A stretch of DNA of 36,661 bases from positions 1 through 36,661 of the forward strand of contig NZ_JOAI01000058.1 of the NCBI RefSeq assembly GCF_000717715.1, given 5' to 3'. Shown piece by piece: positions 8,937 through 18,570 of this stretch. Source of the stretch: Streptomyces sp. NRRL B-24484. Its GTDB lineage: Bacteria > Actinomycetota > Actinomycetes > Streptomycetales > Streptomycetaceae. Under the pieces are notes generated by a model. The model was not told where the DNA came from and did not search any database. It saw only the letters and a program-made list of their open reading frames with translations. Every line of letters begins with the position of its first letter. Position 1 is the first letter of the stretch. The position numbers and the translations under genes were made by a program.

Positions 8937-9303
8937 GGCTCGATCCCAGGCAGAAGGGCACCCCGGGGTCCCGGGACGCGCGAGGGCGCGTCCGGGTGCC
9001 GGAGGTGCGGAAGGTGGCAGCGGAATTCCCGCCGGGCGCGAGCATCAGCGCTCTGGGCGCCCGGCGGGGACACGACCGGTAGGCGGGCTGCTGTTCTGCC
9101 CGTCTGCCGCGGCACGATCGGGTGCGGCGCGGGGAGGCGATCCCTACCGGACCGTGCGAACGACGACCGTGGCACAGCCCAGCGCCCGCGGATGCGGCGG
9201 GCGGTCGTGGTGGCGTGCCGGTCGGTTCATGACGTCCATTCAAGTGTCGCCAGCCGGGCCCCGCAAGGGACCGTCACCCGCTCTGACGAATCCTTGACAT
9301 CGC
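8937..9303. other. Intergenic region upstream of the SDR gene
   Basis: I see no convincing gene in these 367 bp. Near its right end are two half-sites, TGACGA at 9284 and TGACAT at 9295, 11 bp apart. They are like half of the island operator, but the other pair and a -10 hexamer are missing. The stretch presumably holds the SDR promoter, which I could not place. Confidence 0.5.
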
Positions 9304-9732
9304 TCAACAGCGGTCTTCTGCAAGGTGATCGGCGAGTTGGACGACCTCGAGCCTGATCCTCCGCCGCGGCATCGCACCGGGCAGGGCCGCGAGGAGCGCG
9401 GCAACCGTGAGGACGCCCAGGCGCAGCAAGTCCGTGCGGCCGGCCCAACCCAGCACGGCGTAGCGGTGGACGGCGAAGCCGTTGAAGAACAGCCAGCCCG
9501 ACAGACCTGTCAGAGGTGCCGCTGTCGGGCGGGACACGGCACCGACGAGGGTGCACAGCAGCGCGTACGCGCCGAAGGTGTACCAGCCCGCGTTCAGCTC
9601 CCCGACCCAGCCGAGCACCGGTGTGAGGAAGCCGCTCACGGTCAGCGCCGCGGCCAGGGACATGCCGGTGCCCAGTCGCTGCACCGCCGGGTGAAGCCAG
9701 CGGCCCCCGGGCCGGACACGGTACAGCCTCAC
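9304..9732 (-). CDS. Small membrane protein of unknown function (142 aa)
   Basis: The protein has about four hydrophobic segments (including SLAAALTVSGFLTPVLGWVG, YTFGAYALLCTLVGAVS, a GWLFFNGFAVHRY segment and LLRLGVLTVAALLAALPGAM) and a charged C-terminal tail. I chose the GTG at 9732 because it is preceded by GAGGGAG at seven bases. The upstream ATG at 9759 has no ribosome-binding sequence and would lie almost on the predicted transcript start. Its promoter carries the complete four-half-site operator at 9806-9855 and the same TTGGCT hexamer as the kdp operon. It is therefore probably co-regulated with K+ uptake, but I do not recognise the family. Confidence 0.7.
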   Translation of the reverse strand: MRLYRVRPGGRWLHPAVQRLGTGMSLAAALTVSGFLTPVLGWVGELNAGWYTFGAYALLCTLVGAVSRPTAAPLTGLSGWLFFNGFAVHRYAVLGWAGRTDLLRLGVLTVAALLAALPGAMPRRRIRLEVVQLADHLAEDRC

Positions 9733-9805
9733 GGGTGCGCTCCCTCGGCGGTCGGACATTCGTCGGTCGTCAGCCAAGCCGCCGTCGCACCCCGCGAAGC
9801 CGATC

Positions 9806-9855
9806 CTGACGGGTTCCTGACGCCACAGGCCCCGATCCCAACGCATTCTTGACGT
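9806..9855 (-). promoter_or_regulatory. Four-half-site operator upstream of the 142-aa membrane protein
   Basis: Half-sites begin at 9807 (TGACGG), 9818 (TGACGC), 9839 (CAACGC, degenerate) and 9850 (TGACGT), spaced 11, 21 and 11 bp. The -10-like TTGGCT (plus 9772-9777) starts 30 bp from the proximal site. The operator lies between the stop of the second kdpB (9879) and this gene, so the two are separate transcription units. Confidence 0.75.
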
Positions 9856-9878
9856 GCGAAGCCGGCGACCCGCCCTGC

Positions 9879-12005
<2,127 letters not shown>

Positions 12006-12065
12006 GCGGCAGACCTCCTCGGGCGCGGACCGGCAGCTGGAGGCCGACCCGACGGCCGGCGGTCA

Positions 12066-12071
12066 AGCCAA
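12066..12071 (-). promoter_or_regulatory. Putative -10 element of the second kdpB
   Basis: TTGGCT on the minus strand, 31 bp from the proximal operator half-site at 12102. It is the same hexamer as at the kdp operon and the 142-aa protein gene. The predicted leader is about 55 nt. Confidence 0.55.
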
Positions 12072-12100
12072 CCGCGCAGCGCGACACCGCTGCCCGGGCC

Positions 12101-12150
12101 CTGACGGAATCCTGACGCTGCGCCAGCACCGATTGACGGAGCGTTGACGC
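12101..12150 (-). promoter_or_regulatory. Four-half-site operator upstream of the second kdpB (all four sites intact)
   Basis: Half-sites TGACGG at 12102, TGACGC at 12113, TGACGG at 12134 and TGACGC at 12145 give the 11-21-11 layout without a mismatch in TGACG. It is one of the best copies in the window and defines the unit YTGACGSNNYC. Confidence 0.85.
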
Positions 12151-12247
12151 AGACCTGCTGCCAGGACCCCGGGGGACTTGGGGGCCGATCCGCCATCGTC
12201 GCGGCAGGGACCCCGACCCCTGCTCCGTTCCGGTGTCCGCCGGGGTC

Positions 12248-12472
12248 ATGGGCGGGCAATCCAGGGCACTCGTCGGGGTGACCGACGCACTGAGCAGCCT
12301 GGCCGCCTCCTGCCGCGCGGTCGAGGGTGTGCCGGGCCCGGCGCTGGTGCGCGCCGCGTGCCGGCACCGAGGACCGCGTCGTGCCCGCCACCACGCGAGC
12401 CGGGCTGCGGGTACTGCTCGCCCGCGACCGGCGCCGAACGGCCGGGAGCGGGAACCGAGCGCAAGGATCCCG
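12248..12472 (+). pseudogene. Possible decayed coding sequence between the second kdpB and the DUF4118 gene
   Basis: From the ATG at 12248 the frame reads MGGQSRALVGVTDALSSLAA and on to about 12365. The coding-like continuation (TEDRVVPATTRAGLRVLLAR and so on) is in another frame and stops at a TAA near 12470. Both parts have coding-like third-position G+C. The product is not recognised and might be a remnant of a sensor protein. Chance cannot be excluded in such G+C-rich DNA. Confidence 0.3.
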
Positions 12473-12540
12473 TTAACGAGACCGCGCCGGGGCCAGACTT
12501 CCGCCCCACGCCTGTTACACCGGAGAACAGGAGGTGCACC

Positions 12541-13296
12541 ATGCGCCGATACCTCACCCTGCGGGGGCCGCTCTCCCTGCTCGTGGCGGCTGTTGCCCCG
12601 CTGGTCCTCAGCCTGGTCCTGCTGCCGTTCCGCGACAGCATGGCCAACACCAACGTGGCCCTGCTGCTCGTCGTCATGGTCGTCGCGGTGGCCGCGCTCG
12701 GCCACCGGCTGGCCGGCGCCGTCGCGGCGCTCAGCGCGGCCGTCTGGTTCGACTTCTTCTTCACCCAGCCCTACCAGCGGTTCGCCATCGACGCCGGCAC
12801 CGACATCACCACCGCCGTGCTCCTGCTCGCCGTAGGCCTCGCGGTCTCCCAACTCGCCGCCCGCGCCCGGCGCTTCCAGGTGATAGCGATCACCGACGCG
12901 GGCTACCTCGCCCGCATCCACGACACCGCCGTCCTGGCCCGCAACGCCAACTCCGCGCTCACCGTGGTGGACCACGTCCGCGACGAGCTGGTGGACCTCC
13001 TCCAGCTGCGCAACTGCCGATTCGAGTACGGCTCCCTGATCGGCCACCCGCCGAGCCTGCAGCACGACGGCTCCGTCACCGTGGGCCGCCGCACCTGGGA
13101 CGCCGACGCCCTCGGCCTGCCCGAGGAGGACGTCGAACTGCGGATGTTCGGCAACGGCAAGTACGTCGGCCGCTTCATGCTCGAACCCACCCCTGGGACA
13201 GTGCCCTCCCGGCAGGCGCGCCTGGTCGCCGTGACCCTGGCCGACCACGCGGGCGCCGCGCTCGACAGCCTCACCCGGCCGGTCAAGGCGGCCTGA
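12541..13296 (+). CDS. DUF4118 membrane protein, KdpD-like sensor part without kinase (251 aa)
   Basis: Residues about 10-110 form four membrane helices of the DUF4118 type, the membrane domain of KdpD, including the AAVWFDFFFTQPYQRFAID segment typical of that domain. Residues about 120-250 resemble a degenerate GAF-like domain. There is no H-box or ATPase domain, so this is not a histidine kinase. The ATG has an excellent AGGAGGTG ribosome-binding sequence. It is divergent from the second kdpB. It may sense K+ or ionic strength, or modulate KdpD; both are inferences. Confidence 0.85.
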   Translation: MRRYLTLRGPLSLLVAAVAPLVLSLVLLPFRDSMANTNVALLLVVMVVAVAALGHRLAGAVAALSAAVWFDFFFTQPYQRFAIDAGTDITTAVLLLAVGLAVSQLAARARRFQVIAITDAGYLARIHDTAVLARNANSALTVVDHVRDELVDLLQLRNCRFEYGSLIGHPPSLQHDGSVTVGRRTWDADALGLPEEDVELRMFGNGKYVGRFMLEPTPGTVPSRQARLVAVTLADHAGAALDSLTRPVKAA

Positions 13297-13327
13297 CCGA
13301 CGCCGGACGCACCGGATGAGGACGAGT

Positions 13328-13404
13328 CGGCCCACAGGACGTGATCAGTCCTGCGGCCGGCCTCAACCCGCCACCTGGCCGTCGAAGTCGGTTTCGGTGC
13401 GCCC
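13328..13404 (-). ncRNA. Candidate small RNA driven by the orphan operator promoter
   Basis: The segment between the predicted start (about 13404, seven bases past TAGCGT) and the hairpin ending at 13329 is about 75 nt long with no plausible coding frame. Read-through would make RNA antisense to the 3' end of the DUF4118 gene. This is inferred only from promoter and hairpin positions. Confidence 0.3.
13329..13358. terminator. Hairpin after the DUF4118 gene, possibly bidirectional
   Basis: CAGGAC at 13335-13340 pairs with GTCCTG at 13348-13353, flanked by GGCC at 13329-13332 pairing with 13355-13358. It lies 32 bp past the DUF4118 stop. It could also end the short minus-strand transcript predicted from the orphan promoter at 13406-13489. 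Confidence 0.6.
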
Positions 13405-13405
13405 G

Positions 13406-13489
13406 ACGCTACGCCGCGGACGATCGGCTCCGGGACTACCTAACGGTGTCATGACGCCCACCCGCTCCGTCATGACGGATCGCTGACGG
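13406..13489 (-). promoter_or_regulatory. Orphan four-half-site operator with a -10 hexamer and no gene downstream
   Basis: Half-sites begin at 13441 (TAACGG), 13452 (TGACGC), 13473 (TGACGG) and 13484 (TGACGG), spaced 11, 21 and 11 bp. TAGCGT (minus strand, plus 13406-13411) starts 30 bp from the proximal site, exactly as at the other promoters. A minus-strand transcript would start near 13400 and meet the hairpin at 13329-13358. No ORF with a credible start lies in it. Confidence 0.65.
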
Positions 13490-13681
13490 CGTTGTGCGAA
13501 GGCGGTCAGCCGATGACGCCACGGACTCCTGGATCCGCCGGAACATCAACCGCTCGTGAGTGAGGGTGTCCTGGTACTCGTCGGACGCCACGCATGCCGC
13601 CGCCGCGGGCAGCGTCAGTCCCGCCGGTCCGCGTGCGGCGAGGTCGAGCAGCGTCAGCGCGCGTGCTCGGACGCCGGTCAC
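13436..13681 (-). CDS. Possible small or truncated gene (81 aa), not recognised
   Basis: The GTG at 13681 follows an AGGGG sequence at a good distance. The first about 60 codons (TGVRARALTLLDLAARGPAG and so on, to RIQES) have coding-like third-position G+C. The last about 20 codons run through the orphan operator, which suggests that the natural C-terminus is lost and that this is a gene fragment. I do not recognise the family. Confidence 0.35.
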   Translation of the reverse strand: MTGVRARALTLLDLAARGPAGLTLPAAAACVASDEYQDTLTHERLMFRRIQESVASSADRLRTTPSAIRHDGAGGRHDTVR

Positions 13682-13747
13682 GTTCCCCTGGACGGACAGG
13701 CTCGCGGCTGGGGCCGCCCCTGCAGCACTCCATGAACCGGACGAACC

Positions 13748-13774
13748 TTCGAGGTGCTAAGGCCTTGATAAAAT
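13748..13774 (+). promoter_or_regulatory. Possible promoter of the CPA1 antiporter gene
   Basis: An A/T-rich TAAAAT at 13769-13774 stands out in this G+C-rich DNA, with TTCGAG about 15-16 bp upstream. It lies about 95 bp before the antiporter ATG. The match to consensus is modest. Confidence 0.35.
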
Positions 13775-13868
13775 GATCGCCAACGGTGTGCCGGGAAGTC
13801 TGGTCGGCCGGGGGACGGACCGCGGCGACCGCCGTGGCGCCCTCGCGAACTGAGCTGGGGTTTCGGCG

Positions 13869-15413
13869 ATGCGCGCGGTCGGGGCAGTCCTCCTTCTTGT
13901 CGTCCTGGCCACCACGGTGGCCACCGGCGCCCGCCGCTGGCGCATACCGGCACCCTCCCTCCTGGTACTCGCCGGGATCGCGGTCGCCCTGATACCCGGG
14001 GCACCCGCCCTGCACATCGCCCCCGAGACCATCGGCCTGGTCGTCCTGCCCCCGCTGCTCTACGCCTCCGCCGAGGAACTGTCCCTGCGCGATCTGCGCT
14101 CGGTGTGGCGGCCGGTCACGATCCTCGCCTTCGGCCTCGTCCTCGCCTCGGCCGCCCTCGTCGGCGCACTCGCCGCCGCCCTGACCCCGTTGCCGGCCTC
14201 GATGGCATTCGTTCTCGGCGCGGTCCTGGCCAGTACCGATCCGGTCGCGGTGACCGCACTCGGTCGACGGCTCGCCCTGCCCGGCCGGGTACAGGTCCTG
14301 GTCCAGGCGGAGAGCCTGTTCAACGACGCCACCTCCCTGGTGCTGTTCCGGGTCGCCGTCACCGTCGCCGTCGCCACCGGCGCGGTCGGCTGGCAGGCGG
14401 CGGGAGGGCAGTTCGTCCTGCTGGCCGGTGGAGGCAGCGCGATCGGCGCCGCCGTCGCCGGCGGGGTCACCCTGATCCGCCGCCGCACCACCGACCCGGT
14501 GCTGGAGACGGTCATCGCCCTGGTCACCCCGTACGGCGCCTACGTGCTCGCCGAGTCCGCCCACACCTCCGGCGTCACCGCCGTGGTCGTCGCCGGCGTG
14601 CTGCTGGGCCGCTCCGGGCACCGCCTGACCGACGCCCGGATCCGGCTCCAGCTGCACGCCGTGTACGCGGTCGTGGTCTTCCTGCTGGAGAGCGTGGTCT
14701 TCAGCATCGTCGGCCTGGAGCTGCCCACGCTGGTCCGGGAACTCCCCGGCGGAAGCGGAATGTGGCCGCTGCAGGCCCTCGCCATCGCCACCGTGCTGAT
14801 CGCACTGCGCGTCTTCTGGATGCTCCCCCTCTCCGCGGCGGTCGGGCCGAGCCGCGGACGACCCTCTTGGCGGATCGCCGCCGTGGTCAGCTGGGCCGGC
14901 ACCCGCGGGGTGATGCCGCTCGCCGCCGCGCTGTCGATCCCGCTCGCCGCCGAGGACGGCACCCAGCTGCCCGGGCGGGCCCTGGTGCTCGTTCTCACCA
15001 CCGCCGTCGTGGTCTTCACTCTCGTCGTCCAGGGGCTGAGCCTGGCACCCGTCGTCAACCGCTCCGGGCTGGCGCTCGAACCGGAACACACCGCCCGTGA
15101 GGAAGAGGACGCCCGTGGCGCACTCACCCGGGCGGGCCTCACCCACCTCGACCAGCTCGCCGATCTGGAGACCATCCCCGGGCACGTCGTCGACCGCGTC
15201 CGCCGCGGCCTGGAGGCCAGGCTCGAACCCCACGACGAACCGGCCGCCGGAACACCCGCGCTGGTGGTCTACCGCGAACTGCGCCGAGAGGTCATCGCCG
15301 TCCAGGGCGACGAGCTGCGCCGGCTCTACGACGACCACCGGATCAGCGACACCACTCGGCGCACCCTGCAGCGCGACCTCGATCTCGAGGAGACCGGCCT
15401 CGGCACCGCCTGA
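13869..15413 (+). CDS. CPA1-family cation/proton antiporter (514 aa)
   Basis: The protein has about twelve membrane helices with CPA1 motifs: STDPVAVTAL (ion-site region), ESLFNDATSLVLF and TRGVMPLAAALSIPL. The C-terminal about 100 residues are a charged cytosolic tail. It would exchange Na+ or K+ for H+ across the membrane; which ion cannot be told from sequence. The ATG is preceded by a weak TGGGG sequence. It lies 107 bp upstream of kup on the same strand. Pairing a cation exporter with K+ importers makes sense for ion balance. No operator of the TGACG type is oriented toward it. Confidence 0.9.
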   Translation: MRAVGAVLLLVVLATTVATGARRWRIPAPSLLVLAGIAVALIPGAPALHIAPETIGLVVLPPLLYASAEELSLRDLRSVWRPVTILAFGLVLASAALVGALAAALTPLPASMAFVLGAVLASTDPVAVTALGRRLALPGRVQVLVQAESLFNDATSLVLFRVAVTVAVATGAVGWQAAGGQFVLLAGGGSAIGAAVAGGVTLIRRRTTDPVLETVIALVTPYGAYVLAESAHTSGVTAVVVAGVLLGRSGHRLTDARIRLQLHAVYAVVVFLLESVVFSIVGLELPTLVRELPGGSGMWPLQALAIATVLIALRVFWMLPLSAAVGPSRGRPSWRIAAVVSWAGTRGVMPLAAALSIPLAAEDGTQLPGRALVLVLTTAVVVFTLVVQGLSLAPVVNRSGLALEPEHTAREEEDARGALTRAGLTHLDQLADLETIPGHVVDRVRRGLEARLEPHDEPAAGTPALVVYRELRREVIAVQGDELRRLYDDHRISDTTRRTLQRDLDLEETGLGTA

Positions 15414-15520
15414 CGGCCCGCGCGGTCGGCGCAGTCTCCCCTGCAGCCTGTCCGCGGGATCGGTATCGTCCGCCCCAGTGCACCAGCCCTGCAGCCGAGC
15501 GCCCGCGCGGAGGAGGACCC

Positions 15521-17470
15521 ATGGCCGACAACGGCCCCGAAGCCCGGCAGCCGACACCCGGTCACCCGGGTCGTTCCACCGGCTTGGCGGGCCTCGCGCT
15601 GACGATCGGTGCCCTCGGCGTGGTCTTCGGCGACATCGGCACCAGCCCGATCTACACCCTGCAGACCGTGTTCAACCCGGAGGACCCGCACCCCGTACCG
15701 GTCTCCACGGAGAACCTGTACGGGGTGGTCTCGCTCATCTTCTGGTCGGTGGTGGTCATCGTCCTGGTCACGTACGTCCTGCTGGCGATGCGCGCCGACA
15801 ACGACGGCGAGGGCGGCATCATGGCGCTGATCACCCTGCTGCGGCGGTCGGCCTCGCAGCGGGGCCGGAGGACCACCGTCGTGCTGGCCGCGCTGGGCAT
15901 CTTCGGTGCGTCGCTGTTCTTCGGCGACAGCATGATCACCCCGGCGATCTCGGTGCTCTCCGCGGTCGAGGGGCTCAAGGTCGTCGAGCCGTCACTGGAG
16001 GACGCGGTCGTGCCCATCACGGCCGCCATCATCGTCGTGCTCTTCCTGGTCCAGCGCAGGGGCACAGCAGCGGTGGGCCGGGTGTTCGGGCCGGTGATGA
16101 TCCTCTGGTTCACGGCCATCGGGGCGTGCGGGATCTCCGGCATCGCCGACCACCCGGAGATCCTCAAGGCGCTGTCCCCGAGCTACGCCCTGGGCTTCCT
16201 GTTCGGCCACTTCGGCACCGCATTCTTCGCCCTGGCCGCGGTCGTGCTCGCGGTCACCGGCGCCGAGGCGCTCTACGCCGACATGGGGCACTTCGGCCGC
16301 CGGCCGATCACCCGCGGCTGGCTGTTCCTCGTCTTCCCGGCCTGCACCCTCAGCTACCTCGGCCAGGGCGCACTGATCCTCGACGACCCGGGCAACATCA
16401 GCAGCCCGTTCTTCCTGCTCGTGCCCGGCTGGGGACGGCTCGCGATGGTCGTGCTGGCCACGGCGGCCACCGTGATCGCATCCCAGGCGGTGATCACCGG
16501 CGCGTACTCGGTCGCCTCCCAGGCCGCCCAGCTCGGCTACCTGCCGAGGCTGCGGATCGCGCACACCTCCGAGTCCACCATCGGCCAGATCTACGTCCCC
16601 TGGATCAACTGGCTGCTGATGGTCTCGGTGCTCACCCTCGTCTTCGCGTTCCGCAGCTCCACCGCGCTCGCCTTCGCCTTCGGCATGGCGGTCACCGGCA
16701 CCATCACCATCACCACCCTGCTGTTCTTCTACGTCGCCCGTGCCAGGTGGGGCACGCCGAAGTGGCTGGTCGCCGTCGGTGCGGCCGTCCTGCTCTTCGT
16801 CGACCTGCTCTTCGTGGCCGCCAACGCCACCAAGCTCCTCCACGGCGCCTGGCTGCCCCTCCTCATCGGCCTCACCGCGTTCACCGTCATGACGACCTGG
16901 CAGCGCGGCCGGGAGATCGTCACCGCCGAGCGGGAACGCCACGAAGGATCGCTGCGCCAGTTCGTCGACCAGCTCCACAGCGGGCGAGTGCGGGCGTTGA
17001 AGGTCCCCGGCACGGCCGTCTTCCTCAACCGGGGCAAGCAGACCACGCCCCTGGCGATGCGCGCCAACGTCGAGCACAACCACGTGCGGCACGACCAGGT
17101 CGTGATCCTCTCCATCCGGACCGAGACCGTCCCCCGGGTCGCGGCCGAGCAACGGATCGTCGTCGACGACCTCGGCTACGCGGAGGACGGGATCATCCAC
17201 GTCACCGCCCGGGTCGGCTACATGGAGACACCCGACGTGCCCGGCACGCTGGCGTTGCTCGAACCGGCCGACACCGAGGGCGAGCTGCAACTCGACCAGG
17301 CGACCTACTTCCTGTCGAAGATCGAACTCCGGCGCGGCAAGGAACCGACGATGGCACCGTGGCGCAAACGGCTGTTCGTCGCCACCTCCTACATCACGGC
17401 CGACGCCGCCGAGTACTTCGGCCTCCCGCGCGACCGCACCGTCATCATGGGCTCCCACATCGAGGTGTAG
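15521..17470 (+). CDS. kup: Kup, low-affinity K+/H+ symporter (649 aa)
   Basis: This is a KUP/HAK/KT-family K+ uptake protein. The N-terminal ALGVVFGDIGTSPIYTLQTV and the GEGGIMAL and GALYADMGHFG-type segments are family signatures. It has twelve helices and a C-terminal cytosolic domain from about residue 460 that ends with DRTVIMGSHIEV, also typical. The ATG follows GGAGGAGG. The gene lies immediately downstream of the antiporter in the same direction. Together with Kdp and the KimA-like permeases it puts three K+ uptake families in 18 kb. Confidence 0.96.
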   Translation: MADNGPEARQPTPGHPGRSTGLAGLALTIGALGVVFGDIGTSPIYTLQTVFNPEDPHPVPVSTENLYGVVSLIFWSVVVIVLVTYVLLAMRADNDGEGGIMALITLLRRSASQRGRRTTVVLAALGIFGASLFFGDSMITPAISVLSAVEGLKVVEPSLEDAVVPITAAIIVVLFLVQRRGTAAVGRVFGPVMILWFTAIGACGISGIADHPEILKALSPSYALGFLFGHFGTAFFALAAVVLAVTGAEALYADMGHFGRRPITRGWLFLVFPACTLSYLGQGALILDDPGNISSPFFLLVPGWGRLAMVVLATAATVIASQAVITGAYSVASQAAQLGYLPRLRIAHTSESTIGQIYVPWINWLLMVSVLTLVFAFRSSTALAFAFGMAVTGTITITTLLFFYVARARWGTPKWLVAVGAAVLLFVDLLFVAANATKLLHGAWLPLLIGLTAFTVMTTWQRGREIVTAERERHEGSLRQFVDQLHSGRVRALKVPGTAVFLNRGKQTTPLAMRANVEHNHVRHDQVVILSIRTETVPRVAAEQRIVVDDLGYAEDGIIHVTARVGYMETPDVPGTLALLEPADTEGELQLDQATYFLSKIELRRGKEPTMAPWRKRLFVATSYITADAAEYFGLPRDRTVIMGSHIEV

Positions 17471-17779
17471 CGACCGCGTCCACCGGGCCCGGAGAGCAGA
17501 AGGCCGAAGGGTGGCGCTGACACGATGTCCGCGTACGCCGACCGTAGGCGGCGTGGAATGAGCGCGCAGGTGTTCGTCGCGCCAGGCGACGGTCCACCCC
17601 GGTGCGACGCCCGCAGCGGCCGGCCACGCGTCGAACCGCCCACACCAGCTCGCGCCGGGCCGCCGGCCCCGCCCCCGGCTCGAAGACGTGACGGGCCCGT
17701 CTGCGCCGCACGTGGGTGGCCCGGTTATGGAGCCCACCGGCCCGTCGGCAGCCCCGGGCGTGACCGTACACACGGCTCC
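17471..17779. other. Intergenic region after kup
   Basis: I see no gene in these 309 bp: the frames on either strand lack family signatures or credible starts. The stretch leads into the operator of the stand-alone kdpF. Confidence 0.5.
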
Positions 17780-17863
17780 TGTCAACGTTCCGTCAAGTTC
17801 GATGCTGCCGGGGTCAAGGAGCCGTCAGGGTCGGACCAGCTGCCCGGCAGGCGGGAATAGTCT
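17780..17863 (+). promoter_or_regulatory. Four-half-site operator and -10 of the stand-alone kdpF
   Basis: The orientation is reversed relative to the minus-strand promoters, as expected for a plus-strand gene. GTCA occurs at 17781, 17792, 17813 and 17824 (11-21-11 bp), each the complement of TGAC. TAGTCT at 17858-17863 starts 31 bp from the proximal half-site. The predicted transcript has about 100 nt of leader before kdpF. Confidence 0.8.
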
Positions 17864-17971
17864 CCCCGGCGCGGGCTTCCTCTGTGCCCGCACCACCGCT
17901 CGGGGATTCGGATCCCCCGCACGCCCTCCGCCTGCTCCAACGTAGGCCTGACACCTCATGAGGAGTGGCAC

Positions 17972-18061
17972 ATGAGTGCCGACACCGCCGCCGGTCTCCT
18001 GGTCGCCGCCGCACTCGTCGTCTATCTGATCCTGGCCCTGAAGTACCCGGACAAGTTCTGA
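17972..18061 (+). CDS. kdpF: Second KdpF, stand-alone (29 aa)
   Basis: The peptide begins MSADTAAGLLVAAALVVYLI and ends LALKYPDKF. It has one helix plus the KdpF signature YL..AL.YP[ED]KF. The ATG is preceded by AGGAG seven bases upstream. No kdpA follows; the DNA after it is decayed sequence on the other strand. It has its own complete operator and promoter, so it appears to be expressed alone. It could supply KdpF to the Kdp complex or pair with the second KdpB; both are inferences. Confidence 0.88.
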   Translation: MSADTAAGLLVAAALVVYLILALKYPDKF

Positions 18062-18083
18062 AGCGGGCTGCCGACCCGGCGGC

Positions 18084-18545
18084 TCATCGGAGCACCTCCT
18101 GAAGGGGCCGCCGGAACCTGCGCTGCGCGGCCAACGCCTCCTGCTCCGGCGGGGCCACCGGCACCGGGGCTGCCAGCTGCGAGGTTGTCGACATCGGCGG
18201 CACCAGGGAAGCGATGCTTCGAACGGTCCGGACGAACAGGCGGAGTACAGCTGCTGCCACCCGTCCGGATCGGGGGTGGTGAGTTCGACGATCAAGGCGC
18301 CGCAGAGAGCAGACGGCTTCGGCAGGTACGCCTTGGCGGACAGCAGTGGGACACGGGTGCCAGGTGTGAGTTCCCGGCCCGGGGTTTGTTCCGGCTGATG
18401 CCGGGCGCGTCCCGTTGAGCTGCTCGAGCCCGTACTTCCACTCCTCCGCGAAGTCCTCGCGGGTGCCCTCCAGCCACTGGCGCCCGGTCACCCGGGGCGA
18501 GGCCGAGTTCGCCGGCCTCCTCGCGGACCCGGTCCGCCGTGTCTC
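18084..18545 (-). pseudogene. Frameshifted remnant of an unrecognised gene
   Basis: Coding-like segments are spread over frames on the minus strand. GRQWLEGTREDFAEEWKYGL (about 18420-18490) is followed in another frame by LSAKAYLPKPSALCGALIVE and TTPDPDGWQQLYS (about 18255-18345). The first frame then resumes with RSIASLVPPMSTTSQLAAPV and ends at 18084. Joining them needs at least two frameshifts. The product is unknown. The 36-aa tail from the ATG at 18194 could still be translated, but no ribosome-binding sequence is visible. Confidence 0.4.
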
Positions 18546-18570
18546 CCCCGGTGTGTGGACGTACTCATAA

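Noticed and set aside
9284..9300. TGACGA and TGACAT 11 bp apart upstream of the SDR gene
   Set aside because: Only one pair of half-sites, no partner pair at 21 bp and no -10 at 30-31 bp, so it is not counted as an operator copy.
12102..12150. TTGACG copies read simply as -35 promoter elements
   Set aside because: Four copies per promoter at constant spacing, several with CTGACG, and the fixed distance to a -10 on the opposite strand argue for a regulator binding site.
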